Below are positions 37,374-47,324 of a stretch of DNA of 64,000 nt, in pieces; the first letter of the stretch is position 1, and each line of letters opens with the position of its first letter. The notes beneath the pieces were generated by a model that was not told the DNA's origin, searched no databases, and saw only the letters and a list, made by a program, of their open reading frames with translations. The translations under genes and the position numbers were made by a program. The DNA lies in the NCBI GenBank assembly GCA_029449245.1, contig JANATF010000006.1, positions 2,108,001-2,172,000 on the forward strand, given 5' to 3'. The stretch comes from Mortierella alpina (taxonomy: Eukaryota; Mortierellomycota; Mortierellomycetes; Mortierellales; Mortierellaceae).

Positions 37374-39092
37374 ATGCAGACTAGCTTGCCCTTTTGGGTC
37401 ATCGGCCTTTTTTTTAGTGCGTTCAAGATTCTTCTAGTTGCTGCCTTTGGAGGCATTTTATCCATCTATGCTGCATCCGGCAGTCGGTACGGCAACAGCA
37501 TTCGCTGGTCTCGTCAAGGCGGCTACCTCGAGATGATCTGTGTTCTCCGAAACTCTGTTCGACCTGTGCCTCGCTCAGCGGCAATCGCTATGACCGTGGC
37601 TATCATTGCAAGCACGCTGGCGCTCTTCTCCAGCGTGTTCTTCAGTACTATGGTCCATCGGTCCGACATCAAAGACAACCAATCCTACATCAGCACAAAA
37701 ACAATGCGACCTTCGGCAACCGGCGAGGAGATTGATGACTGGCTAGTATATCTGGGTCATAACTCAAACGTCGAGGAATCCTTGGGATTACTGATCAACG
37801 ACACCAGGAACATCCCCGAAGTTGTTCCGGGCAGACGATATACTCCGAGAAGGTTCAGTTACGAGGTCGCCTGCAACTCCACTGATGTCGTTGTAAGTTT
37901 CAATGCGACAGACCCGATCCCACAGGCGGTCGGCGGTTGCTCCGCGGCCATGATCAACATTGGCAACAGTGACTTTGTGTGGGAGCCCAAAAAAGCGCTC
38001 AAAATGCGCAGCGCCCCTGACCAGTACACGATCGTTGCCGCGGTTAACCACCCAAAGGGACTCGTCCTGAGGGAGCATCAAGCGTTACTGTATGCTTATT
38101 ACGAGCATGCTTGCATTTTCAATCTCGGCTTTCGGGTGGCTCAATTACCGCGCAGTTTCGTTAGCTTCCCCGACAGCGGAATGACTTCGCTACCAAAGAC
38201 AATTCTCACAAGGTGCCAGTATCCTTCTGGTGCGCTCAATGTTGTTGCCCACTCACGGATGAACTTCGCCGTCCGAGACTTGGCCGACTATGACAACATC
38301 ACTACAACGATCGTTGACGACAGCAGGCAGCTTCCGCTTCTGGCGACGATGAGCGCCTTCACCAAGAACGGGACTTTTTTAAACCCTTCATTCAACAACT
38401 CAACTCTGGTCGCTTTGACAAAGGCAGGTGCCAACGTCCACTTTCTGAGCTGCCACTCCGTCCGTTACAGTGGGTCTGCCAGTGTAGGCCTCCTTTGTAA
38501 CTACCAAGTCGTTATGACCGTCATGACCGCGCCCCAATCGGAAGACCCCATCATTACAGCCGATCTCAAGGGCCCACGGGTCGTTGCCATGGATGGTTCC
38601 ATCAATCAGAACGTCGTCGTGGTCGGTCACCTCCCTATCAGCCTTTCGAGCGCCATACCAACATTTTCGATTTCCAGTCTACTGAACGCCACTTTGTCAG
38701 GGGCGCAGTACTTTGCATCTCTGGGGCATAATTTTGTCATGAATTGGGAGAAGGAGCAACTTTACGTGCTCTTTGACACTGTCGATATCAAGGACGGACA
38801 AGAGTTTTCAACGGGTCTCTTTGTCACGTTGCTGGTGATCATGGTTCTCTGTGTGGGCGTTTGGGCTTACAGCGAAAAGGCCCTCGCAGGGATGTACACG
38901 GGCTCATTGTACAAGCTGGTGCACACGGAGCTGGAGCCGCACATGGAGAAGGCTGCACCGATGTTGATGAGCTGCACAAACGATCCACTCGCGTTCGAAG
39001 GCGTGCCAATTGTAGGCGTGGATGAGATCTCGGAGGAATCGAGTCTGCAGGAACTCGCGTCCGCTGGGAAAAGCTCCCGTCTGTCAAGCTGA
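37374..39092 (+). CDS. Array gene P1: membrane protein paralogous to the M genes
   Basis: Single exon, 572 residues. The start MQTSLPFWVIGLFF is shared with P2 and P3, with near-identical sequence around the ATG (TCATGCAGAC). Segments: hydrophobic residues about 7-32; conserved loop YGNSIRWSRQGGYLEM; second segment about 65-85 (AMTVAIIASTLALFSSVFF); ectodomain with NDTRN, GRRYTPRRF, GMTSLPKT, CQYPSGALNVV and LPLLATM; then GAQYFASLGHNFVMNW and a third segment near residues 480-505. The cytosolic tail is LYKLVHTELEPHMEKAAPMLMSC followed by about 40 more residues. Similarity to M genes is clear in the N-terminal loop, at SLPKT and at the ASLG(Q/H)NF strand, so the two subfamilies are ancient paralogues. 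Function is unknown. Confidence 0.85.
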   Translation: MQTSLPFWVIGLFFSAFKILLVAAFGGILSIYAASGSRYGNSIRWSRQGGYLEMICVLRNSVRPVPRSAAIAMTVAIIASTLALFSSVFFSTMVHRSDIKDNQSYISTKTMRPSATGEEIDDWLVYLGHNSNVEESLGLLINDTRNIPEVVPGRRYTPRRFSYEVACNSTDVVVSFNATDPIPQAVGGCSAAMINIGNSDFVWEPKKALKMRSAPDQYTIVAAVNHPKGLVLREHQALLYAYYEHACIFNLGFRVAQLPRSFVSFPDSGMTSLPKTILTRCQYPSGALNVVAHSRMNFAVRDLADYDNITTTIVDDSRQLPLLATMSAFTKNGTFLNPSFNNSTLVALTKAGANVHFLSCHSVRYSGSASVGLLCNYQVVMTVMTAPQSEDPIITADLKGPRVVAMDGSINQNVVVVGHLPISLSSAIPTFSISSLLNATLSGAQYFASLGHNFVMNWEKEQLYVLFDTVDIKDGQEFSTGLFVTLLVIMVLCVGVWAYSEKALAGMYTGSLYKLVHTELEPHMEKAAPMLMSCTNDPLAFEGVPIVGVDEISEESSLQELASAGKSSRLSS

Positions 39093-39303
39093 TCCGTCGG
39101 CTGCTAAAAGACTGTGCTTTCTTGTAGTAATATATGGCCATACAACACGTTCATCTGCACATTTTTGTTTTATATCATCAATAGCAATTGCAGACAGAAA
39201 TGCCTCTTTGATCCTACATTTTTAATGCTTCTATGGGTATAGATTGCGTATAATTACGCCGGCTTTTACGACCCGCCCTGCCACCAGCGCAAGCCGCTCC
39301 GTC

Positions 39304-40926
39304 CTAAAACTTCATCAATGCCGGCGCCTTCCGTCCCGAACTCGGCTCTAGCTCCTTGGACACCATCCAATGCAGCGACCGCTTGAATTTGGTCTCTACC
39401 AAGACCTCCACCAGCAACACTAAGGCCAGGCAGCCAGCTATCAACGCAGCCACTGTTGTAAATAGCCACAGCGGAATCTCATATCCTTTCTGCTGATCAG
39501 CCGTTTCAAAGATGAAAATAATCTTGCGGTCCTTCCAGTCAATGTTGAAGTTTTGCCCAAGCGACGCAAAGTATGTTGCCGCATCCATAGAAGCATTCAG
39601 AAAGATGGTCATCGAAAATTGAGGATGACTCAAACTAGAGTTGTTCGTTAAAGGAAGGTGCTCAGCAGTGATATCGACCGTGTAGAGACCGTAGGGCTTG
39701 TAAGGCTTGCCCGCTCGACGCGCAGAAATCTCAGGAAACATGACCTGGGGCTTGGTGAGGACCGCGGCGGCGGTCGTATACGAGCACATTAGGTAAGTAG
39801 TCCCGTTTTGACTGTCCCGTCTTGCCGCGCAGGTGAGTGCTCGGACCTCGGTTCCTATCGTCTGCACTTCCATGACATGGATCCCGTCCGAGACATTGGC
39901 GGCGAGACGAGAAAAAAGACCCTCGCTGATCGATTGCTTCATGCCAGCGAGAAGATCATCCTGTTGATCAAAGATCAGAGAGGTCACTTTGTGGAAAGAC
40001 CGGAGCTTGGGAACACTGAAGCGGATTGAAGTCGTGGATAAAGCGATGACTTCTCCTGTGGCGTAGAGACATTTGGTCACTAGAGTTGTTGGCGAGGAAG
40101 TGAGACCGGACTGGGTGGGGACAAGAGAATTGCTTCGGAAATTGCCAGTGTAGCAACCGCGGCGGTCTGGGGTATAAATCCGCACATAAGATGCCATCTC
40201 TATGCTACTAGCGCCCGTATCGAGGTTGATGCCATTGCCTTTTTCGTATTGACCTAGGAGGACGATGGTGCCTCGGCCCTCTGATCGACGTATGATATAT
40301 GAGCGGGATATGTTCACCGTAAGCATATTGTTGTTAAAGATTGTGAGGTTGGCGCACCCGTTGTTGGAGACCTGGAGCTGGGTATGGTTTGGATGAATGG
40401 GAATGAAGTTCAGGCGGTCGCAGGCGGTTTCATAAGGGTATTGCTTTGGTATATATTGTCTTCCCAGTTGTGTGTCTGGAATGTTCCTGCTGCTGTTGAT
40501 GGTCATCGCCAGTGCATCCACAATGCTGCTGCTGGGCCGCACTGTGGTCGCCCATCCTTCCATCATGGCGATAGTATCGGCCTTTATGAATGGCGTTGAT
40601 TCAATGATTTGTAGTGCTTCATTAGTTTGCCGGATGGCCTGCTTGACAAACACTTTGGCGCCAGTGTCGGCAATGCTTATTAGAACGCTCAAAACCACAA
40701 CCATGGATAGGGTCTTGATGACGGTCTCTGGCGATTTCCTTCTCGAGGTACTGATGGCCTTAAGCATCTCAACATAGCCGCCTTGTCGGACCCAGCGAAT
40801 ACTGTGAGCGTACCCTTGGCTGAATCTGGAATACAAGGCTAAGGCAGCGCCAAGTGCACTCGAGAGCAGGATCTGGAGGAAGAAGAAAAAGATATACATC
40901 TGGAAGAAGGACCACGGCACGAACAT
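39304..40926 (-). CDS. Array gene M2: membrane protein of the M subfamily
   Basis: Single exon, 540 residues from MFVPWSFFQMY to LMKF. Same layout as M1: two N-terminal hydrophobic segments with the RWVRQGGYVEM loop between them, a sequon-rich ectodomain (NSSRN, NLT, NVS, NGT, NNSS), and a third segment (IPLWLFTTVAALIAGCLALVL) with tail FKRSLHWMVSKELEP. It ends at a TAG directly after LMKF, where M1 continues. It converges with P1 (211 bp between stops). A block near 40440-40620 is almost the same as 46850-47010 in the broken copy M4. Confidence 0.85.
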   Translation of the reverse strand: MFVPWSFFQMYIFFFFLQILLSSALGAALALYSRFSQGYAHSIRWVRQGGYVEMLKAISTSRRKSPETVIKTLSMVVVLSVLISIADTGAKVFVKQAIRQTNEALQIIESTPFIKADTIAMMEGWATTVRPSSSIVDALAMTINSSRNIPDTQLGRQYIPKQYPYETACDRLNFIPIHPNHTQLQVSNNGCANLTIFNNNMLTVNISRSYIIRRSEGRGTIVLLGQYEKGNGINLDTGASSIEMASYVRIYTPDRRGCYTGNFRSNSLVPTQSGLTSSPTTLVTKCLYATGEVIALSTTSIRFSVPKLRSFHKVTSLIFDQQDDLLAGMKQSISEGLFSRLAANVSDGIHVMEVQTIGTEVRALTCAARRDSQNGTTYLMCSYTTAAAVLTKPQVMFPEISARRAGKPYKPYGLYTVDITAEHLPLTNNSSLSHPQFSMTIFLNASMDAATYFASLGQNFNIDWKDRKIIFIFETADQQKGYEIPLWLFTTVAALIAGCLALVLLVEVLVETKFKRSLHWMVSKELEPSSGRKAPALMKF

Positions 40927-41149
40927 TGTTGATATGGTGGAGAGAGAAAAAGATCCAAGTGAGTAAAAGGAACGTAAAAAAGTAGTGATAGACGACAGCG
41001 ACAATGCATATTTGAAAAACACGATCGACATGCGAAGAAGGCAATAACCCCTGCGATGCTATTTGAAACGCGAAAATATTTTATTTCTAGATTCTACTCC
41101 AAACAGAGGCCCTCCCTTCGCTGAGCGCAAGAGGGTGCGCTGCTGGGTC

Positions 41150-41470
41150 TCTACGATCACGCTAAAAGGGTATTTGTTGACAGATGCAAAATCATGGAAC
41201 AGGGGTTAGTTGTTGACACTGCGATCCTGATGTGCTTGTCTGGCTGTCCTACCATCCCTTGACCATATCGCAAACAGCATCGTCCGTGTCGGTCACCTTC
41301 ATCTGAACCAAACGACCTCGTACTAACATTCTCTGCATTCACTTTATTGGGTGCTACGTTTTCCGGCGCAGCACTTTGCATCGTCGGGACAGAAGAGCCC
41401 CCATATGTCGATCTGATCCCTTGTCAGTCTACTAGATGATGACCATTCATCTTTCTACACGTTTGTTTCA
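41150..41470 (+). pseudogene. Relic of a fourth P gene, mostly deleted
   Basis: Between M2 and M3, where the pattern calls for a plus-strand P gene. About 41180-41280 resembles the F/G-type spacer before P3 (shared 'CATGGAACA-GGGT-AGTTGACA' and 'CCATRTC-CAAACAG'). It then jumps straight to sequence matching the late P coding region: GGTCACCT, ACTAACATTCTC, GGTGCTACGTTTTCCGGCGC and AGCACTTTGCATCGTCGGGA (41281-41395), matching the P codons for VGHLP and NATLSGAQYFASLG. So about 1.2 kb of coding sequence, including the start, is missing. Aligned by eye only. Confidence 0.65.
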
Positions 41471-41595
41471 TTTGATCAAGAGCAGCTGAAAAACAAAAAT
41501 GGTTCCTTCGACCCTGTTCTCTGGTTAAATATTTCACTGTGCACACAGCTTACACCTACAAGAACCGTCTTTCATCCAGCGCAGGCGACTCTGTC

Positions 41596-43221
41596 TTAAA
41601 ACATCATCAACGTCGGCGCCTTCCGTCCCGAACTCCGCCCCAGCTCCTTGGACACCATCCAGTGCAGCGACCGCTTAAACTTATCCTCTAACGAGAACTC
41701 CACCACCAACACCAAAGCCAGACTGCCAGCCATCGATGCAATCACCGTTGCAAAGAGCCACAGCGGAATGTCGTACCCCTTCAATGGATCGGTCGTTTCA
41801 AAGATTAAAAGGATCTTGCGTTCCGTCCAATCAACGTAGAAATTCTGTCCAAGCGACGCAAAATACGCCGCAGCATCCATGGAAGAGTTCATGATACTTG
41901 TCGTTGCATACCGAGGCTGACTTGAACTGGCACTGTTCGTCAGGGGGAGGTGTTCAGCGACGATGTCAACCGTAATGAGGGCAATGGGTGTATAAGGCCT
42001 GCCCGCTCGACGTGCAGAGATCTCAGAGAGCATGGGTTGCGGCTTGGTGAGAGTCGAAGCAACGGTGGTATAAGAGCACATCAGATAGGTAGTCCCATTG
42101 TGGCTGGCCCGTCTTGCCGCGCAGGCAAGTGCTCGGACTTCAGTTCCTGACGTCTTCACATCCACGACCTGGATCCCGTCCACCACATCAAAATCGAGGC
42201 GAGAGAAAAGACCCTCACTGATGGATTGCTCCATGCCGACGAGAAGGTCATCCTGCTGTTCAAAGATCGAAGAGGTCACTTTGTGGAAGGACTGCACGTT
42301 GGGGACGCTGAAGCGGACTGTGGCCGAGGACAGCGCAATGATTTCTCCTGTGGCGTACTGGCATTTCGTGACTACAGTGGTCGGCGGGCTGGTAACTCCA
42401 GACTGAGTGGGGACAAGTATATTGCGATCAAGATCGGCCGTGAGACACTTTCGGCCGTCTGAGGGTGAGATCCGCACTTGAGATGCCATTTCGACGCTTT
42501 TGGCACCACTGACGATATAGTCGGGAGTGTCTTCTAGGTCATATTGTCCTAGAAGGACGATAGTTCCTCGGCCCTCTGACCGAGGTATGACATAGGAGCC
42601 TGATACATTTGGTTCAAAAAGGTTGTCAAAGACGATTGTGAGGCTGGCGCACCCGTTGTTGGAGATCTGGAGTTGGGTATGGTTTGGGTGAACGGCAATA
42701 AAATTAAGACGATCGCAGGCGGACTCGTAGGGGTATTGCTTCGGTATGTACTGTCGTCCAGGCTGTGCATTCAGAATATTCCTGGTGTTGTTGATAGTCC
42801 TTGACAACGCATTCACAATGCTGCTGCCGGGGCGCACTGTGGCCGTCCATCCCTGGATATCAGCAGCAATCGCGTTGTTTATGAATGGCGACACTTGAAT
42901 GATTTCTTGGGCAGCATTAGTTTGTCGGATGGCTTGCTTTACCAAGACTTGGGCGCCGGTGCCGGCAAGGCTTACTAAAATATCCAAGAACATCATTGCA
43001 AATAGGACACCGCAGACTGTGCCTGGTAGTTTCCAGCTAAAGATCCCAACTGCCTTCAACATCTCGAGATAGCCACCCTGCCGGACCCAGCGGATGCTGT
43101 GGGCGTACCCTTGATAGGATCTGGAATACAAAGCCAAGACTGCGCCAAGTGCACTTGAAAGAAGGACCTGGAAGAGAAAGAAAAAGAGGTATATCTAGAA
43201 GAAGGACCACGGCACGAACAT
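41596..43221 (-). pseudogene. Array gene M3: M-subfamily copy with a stop codon at codon 9
   Basis: The frame from ATG 43221 to the stop at 41596 is otherwise intact (541 codons before the terminal stop). Codon 9 is TAG (43195-43197) where M1, M2 and M4 have the CAG of FFQMY. The rest is full length: the loop RWVRQGGYLEM, the ectodomain with NNTRN, GRQYIPKQY, NVSGSY and NGT, and the third segment with FKRSLHWMVSKEL, ending LMMF. The next in-frame ATG would remove the first membrane segment. It may be a young pseudogene, a readthrough or re-initiating gene, or a base-calling error. Conservation of the remaining frame argues for recent loss or for none. Confidence 0.7.
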
Positions 43222-43773
43222 TTTAATGCTGTAGCGGATGCTTGAGGATGGTTCAACTGATGAGGCAACAGAGAGGTGGAAAGAAAGAGAAAACCATAAA
43301 GTACGGTCGATGAATGGACCTCGTGCCCAAGCAACCCAGGGTTTTGGGAATGCTCAAAGCGAGCGTATAATATTTGTATGTCGAACCCGTGGCACTTGCA
43401 TGCTTGGACAATGGCCGATTGTGCCCAATCTCGAATTTCCGAAAATTCAAACGCATGAGGAGTTTGGTCCTCGCATCGCCAACAAGAAACATTGAGCATG
43501 GCTCTCTCCTGTGCAGAATCGTGTGTGATAGAGCCTTCTAAATCGATTGCAGATGCAAAGTATAAAGTTCGCACAGCAGTGCCTGCATTTGTTTGTCCGT
43601 GCACACTCTCGACTTTCACCATTCCTCGTTCTGCCCCCTCGCCCGCTTCTGTTGACTATTGCAACTAATCTCTCATGCTGCATGGTCTCATGAAGATGCA
43701 AAAGAAACGAAAACAAAAAGCAGGCACCGCCTTTCTTTTTCTCTACCTCCTTTTCCTCCTCCTCTCCCTTCTC
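43222..43773. promoter_or_regulatory. Divergent promoter of array pair 3 (M3/P2)
   Basis: A 552-bp spacer. It carries CGTGGCACTTGCATGC (from 43388) and ATGGTCTCATGAAGA followed by TGCAAAAGAAAC (43682-43708), matching the pair 1 spacer in order and orientation. Confidence 0.5.
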
Positions 43774-45498
43774 ATGCAGACCATCTTGCCCGTTTGGATC
43801 ATCGGCCTCTTTTTCGGCGCGTTCAAGATTCTCCTAGTTGGTGCCTTTGGAGGCATTTTATCTCTCTATGCCGCATCTGGCAGCAAGTACGGCAGCAGCA
43901 TTCGCTGGTGTCGTCAAGGCGGTTACTTCGAGATGGCCAATGTTCTTCGGAACTCTTTCCGACATGTGCCTCGGTCAACGATAGTAGCTATGATCGTGGC
44001 TATCCTTGCAAGCATTTTGGCGCTCTTCTCCAGCGTGTACTTCAGTACCATGGTCCATCGGTCTGACATTGAAGTTAATCGGTCCTACATCGGCATCTCG
44101 ACCATGCGAACCATGCCATCTGGCACGCGGAATAGGCAATGGACTACGTACTTGGCATATGGCTCAAAAGTGGAAGATGCTTTGGAGTTGATGGTCAACG
44201 ACACCAGAAACCTCGCTGAAGCTGTACCTGGCAGACGATACACTCCAAGAAAATTCGGGTACGAAGTCGCATGCGACTCTATTTCGGTTGCTGTACAGCG
44301 AGCTACTATGGAATTCCTCCCTCAGGACGTTGGTGGGTGCTCTGTGGTCCTATTCGTTGTTGGTTCTTATTTCTTCAGTTGGGATCCTGAAACAGCAATC
44401 AATGTACGCACTGGTCCCAATCAGTACACGATCGTCGCGTCGGTTAAGTTCGACGAGGGAATCTCCCAGTTCGAACCTGGATATATTTCGGTCTTTGTCT
44501 ATAAATATGTCTGCGCAGTACTTCCCCACGGTTCCGCAGACAGCGTACGCTATTTTTCAAGATTCCCCAACAGCGGGATGACCTCGTTACCAAGGACGTC
44601 CGTGTATAAGTGCCAATATCCCTCTGGCGCGCTCAATGTCGTTGCTCAAACACGGATGATCTTCGCTGTCCGGGGCTTGGCTCAATATGACAATATCACC
44701 ACGACCATCTTTGACGACAGCAGGCAACTTCCGCTTTTGGCGACCATGGGTGCCTTTGTCAAGAACGGGACCTTCACAAGACCTCGGATCAACTCGACTA
44801 TGGTCGCATTGACAAGGGCCGGCACCAACGTCCACTTTTTCAGGTGCCACTCCGTCCGCTCCGCCGAATTTGCCGATAGAAATCTACTCTGTTCCTATAC
44901 AGTAGTAGAGGCCATCATGACTAAACCCCAAGCGGAAGACCCCATCATTGCAGCCGATCTCACAGGCCGACCGGTCTTTGCGGCTAATGAGTCCGTCAAC
45001 CAGAATGCCGTCTGGGTTGATCACTACAGTATGAACCTCCCAAGCAGTTTACCAACATTCTCGGTATCCAGTCTATTGAATGCCACGTTATCAGCGGCGC
45101 AGTACTTTGCGTCGCTGGGACAGAATTTTGTCATGGATTGGGAGAAGGGGCAGCTCTATGTGCTCTTTGATACTGTCGATATCAAGGATGGACAAGAGTT
45201 TTCGACGGGCCTCTTTGCCGCCTTGGTGGCGGTCATGGTCCTATGTGCGGGCTTGTGGGCTTACACCGAAACGACCCTCAAAGCAACGTACACGGGCTCA
45301 TTGTACAAGCTGGCGTACACAAGGTTGAAACCCCACATGGAGAAGTCTGCACCAATGCTGATGAGTTGCACGCATGATCCACTCGCGTTGGAGCGCGTAC
45401 CGATCGTGAGTGAGAGTGAAATTCTGGTGGATTCTAGTATGCAAGAGCTCACGTCGATCTCGGCTGCCAGGCTGATCCCTGACGCGGTCGCTATATGA
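43774..45498 (+). CDS. Array gene P2: membrane protein of the P subfamily
   Basis: Single exon, 574 residues. The frame is open upstream to 43675, but the start at 43774 (MQTILPVWIIGLFF) matches P1 and P3. Segments and marks as in P1: RWCRQGGYFEM, MIVAILASILALFSSVYF, NDTRNLAEAVPGRRYTPRKF, GMTSLPRT, LPLLATMGAF, AAQYFASLGQNFVMDW and VLFDTVDIKDGQEFSTGLF, a third segment (ALVAVMVLCAGLWAY), and tail APMLMSCTHDPLALERVPIV. It converges with M4. Intact. Confidence 0.85.
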   Translation: MQTILPVWIIGLFFGAFKILLVGAFGGILSLYAASGSKYGSSIRWCRQGGYFEMANVLRNSFRHVPRSTIVAMIVAILASILALFSSVYFSTMVHRSDIEVNRSYIGISTMRTMPSGTRNRQWTTYLAYGSKVEDALELMVNDTRNLAEAVPGRRYTPRKFGYEVACDSISVAVQRATMEFLPQDVGGCSVVLFVVGSYFFSWDPETAINVRTGPNQYTIVASVKFDEGISQFEPGYISVFVYKYVCAVLPHGSADSVRYFSRFPNSGMTSLPRTSVYKCQYPSGALNVVAQTRMIFAVRGLAQYDNITTTIFDDSRQLPLLATMGAFVKNGTFTRPRINSTMVALTRAGTNVHFFRCHSVRSAEFADRNLLCSYTVVEAIMTKPQAEDPIIAADLTGRPVFAANESVNQNAVWVDHYSMNLPSSLPTFSVSSLLNATLSAAQYFASLGQNFVMDWEKGQLYVLFDTVDIKDGQEFSTGLFAALVAVMVLCAGLWAYTETTLKATYTGSLYKLAYTRLKPHMEKSAPMLMSCTHDPLALERVPIVSESEILVDSSMQELTSISAARLIPDAVAI

Positions 45499-45696
45499 AC
45501 ATGGTTATCCAGGAGAAGCTGAACTCAACGCACCCTTCTCGTATCACAATAAAAGATCTTTTATTTCAACAAGTAGCAACAGCATCAAAAGCAGAAATGG
45601 TCCTTTATCTTTTATTTTTGCATTTCTATGGGTATATTGAGCACACTTAGGAACGCGTCTTGCCTCCGGCGCCATAGCGAGGCTGGCCATGTTTTT

Positions 45697-47324
45697 CTAA
45701 AACTGTATCAACGTTGGCACCCTCCGTCCCAGAGTTGGCTCCAACTCCTTGGACACCATCCAGTGCAGCGACCTCTTGAACTTTGTCTCTGTCGAGACCC
45801 CCACCCACGCGACCAGAAGTACACTGCTTGTCATGAGTCCAATCACAACCGCGAACAGCCACACCGGAACCTCATACCCCTTCTGTCTATCAGCCGTCTC
45901 AAAGATCAACAGAATCTTGCGTCCTCTCCAATCAACGCAAAAGTTCTGCCCAAGCGCCGCAAAGTACGTTGCCGCCTTGGAAGCATTCAGGATGCTGGTC
46001 GTCGCATATCGAGGCTGACTTGAACTGGTCGTGGTAGTGTTCGTGGAGGGAAGATACTCAGCCATGATATCGACCGTGTAGAAATCGTAAGGCACGTAAG
46101 GCTTGCCCGCTCGACGCGCAGAGACCTCAGGGAGCATGGCCTGCGGCATGGCGAGAATCGCAGCGGCGGTCGTGTATGAGCACATCAGATAGGTCGTCCC
46201 ATTATGGCTAGCCCGTTTTGCCGCGCAGGTAAACGCGCGGACCTCGGTTCCTGTCGCTTGCACTTCCATGACTTGGACTCCATCTGAGGCATTGGCCGCG
46301 AGACGAGAGAACAAACCTTTGCTGATTGATCGCTCCATGACGACGAGAAGGTCATCCTACTGTTCAAAGATCAAAGAGGTCACTTTGTGGAAGGACTGCA
46401 GGTTGGGGACGCCAAAGCGGATCGAGGTCGAGGACAGGGCGATGACTTGGCTTGTGGCATAGAGCCATTTAGTAACCAGAGTTGTTGGCGAGTAGATGAA
46501 GCCGGACTGGGTGGGGATAAGAATGTTGCGATGCAAATCGGCTGTATAGCAATTGCGACCGTCGGGGGTGGAGATCTGTACATAAGATGTCATCTCAGCG
46601 CTCGATGCACTCATATCAATTTTACTGCTGTCCCTTGTTTCGTAACGTCCTAGGAGGACGATAGTTCCTCGGCTGTCTGACCGACGTGTGACATAGGAGC
46701 GAGATACATTGGCTTTATAAAAGTTGTCATTCAAGATCGAGAGGTTGGCGCACCCGTTGTTGGAGACCTGGAGCTGGATATGGTTTGGATGAATGAATGG
46801 GAATGAAGTTCAGGCGGTCGCAGGCGGCTTCATAAGGGTATTTGCTTTGGTATATATTGTCTTCCCAGCTGTGTGTCTGGAATGTTCCTGCTGCTGTTGA
46901 TGGTCATCGCCAGTGCATCCACAATGCTGCTGCCGGGCCGCACTGTGGTCGCCCATCCTTCCATCATGGCGATAGTATCGGCCTTTATGAATGGCGTCGA
47001 TTCAAAGATGTGTGCTGCATCATTAGTTTGCCGGATGGCCTGCTTAACAAACACCTTGGTGCGAGTGTCGGCAATGCTTATTAAAACGCTCACGAGCACA
47101 ACCGTCGAAAGTGTATTGGTAATGGCGTCAGGCAATTTTTATCTTGAGGTGGTGAAGGCCTTAAACATCTCAACATAACCACCCTGTCGGACCCAGCGGA
47201 TACTATGGGCGTACCCTTGGCTGGATCTGGAGTACAAGGCCAAGGCAGCCCCCAGTGCGCTCGAGAGCAGGATCTGGAGGAAGAAAAAGATATACATTTG
47301 GAAAAAGGACCATGGCACGAACAT
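45697..47324 (-). pseudogene. Array gene M4: degraded M-subfamily copy
   Basis: All parts of an M gene are present in order on the minus strand, but the frame is broken at least four times. There is a stop TAA at 47139-47141 (after FTTSR, before LPDAI), a 1-bp T insertion near 46841-46843 and a 4-bp duplication near 46791-46798 (both relative to M2). A stop TAG at 46357-46359 replaces the second Gln of the conserved EQQDDLL. The start MFVPWSFFQMYIFFF and the end (TLIQF) are still recognisable. The rest remains close to M2, so inactivation looks fairly recent. Confidence 0.85.

Noticed and set aside
43056-43622. Minus-strand open frame covering the start region of M3
   Set aside because: Wrong frame relative to the conserved M protein; explained by overlap with M3 and the divergent promoter.
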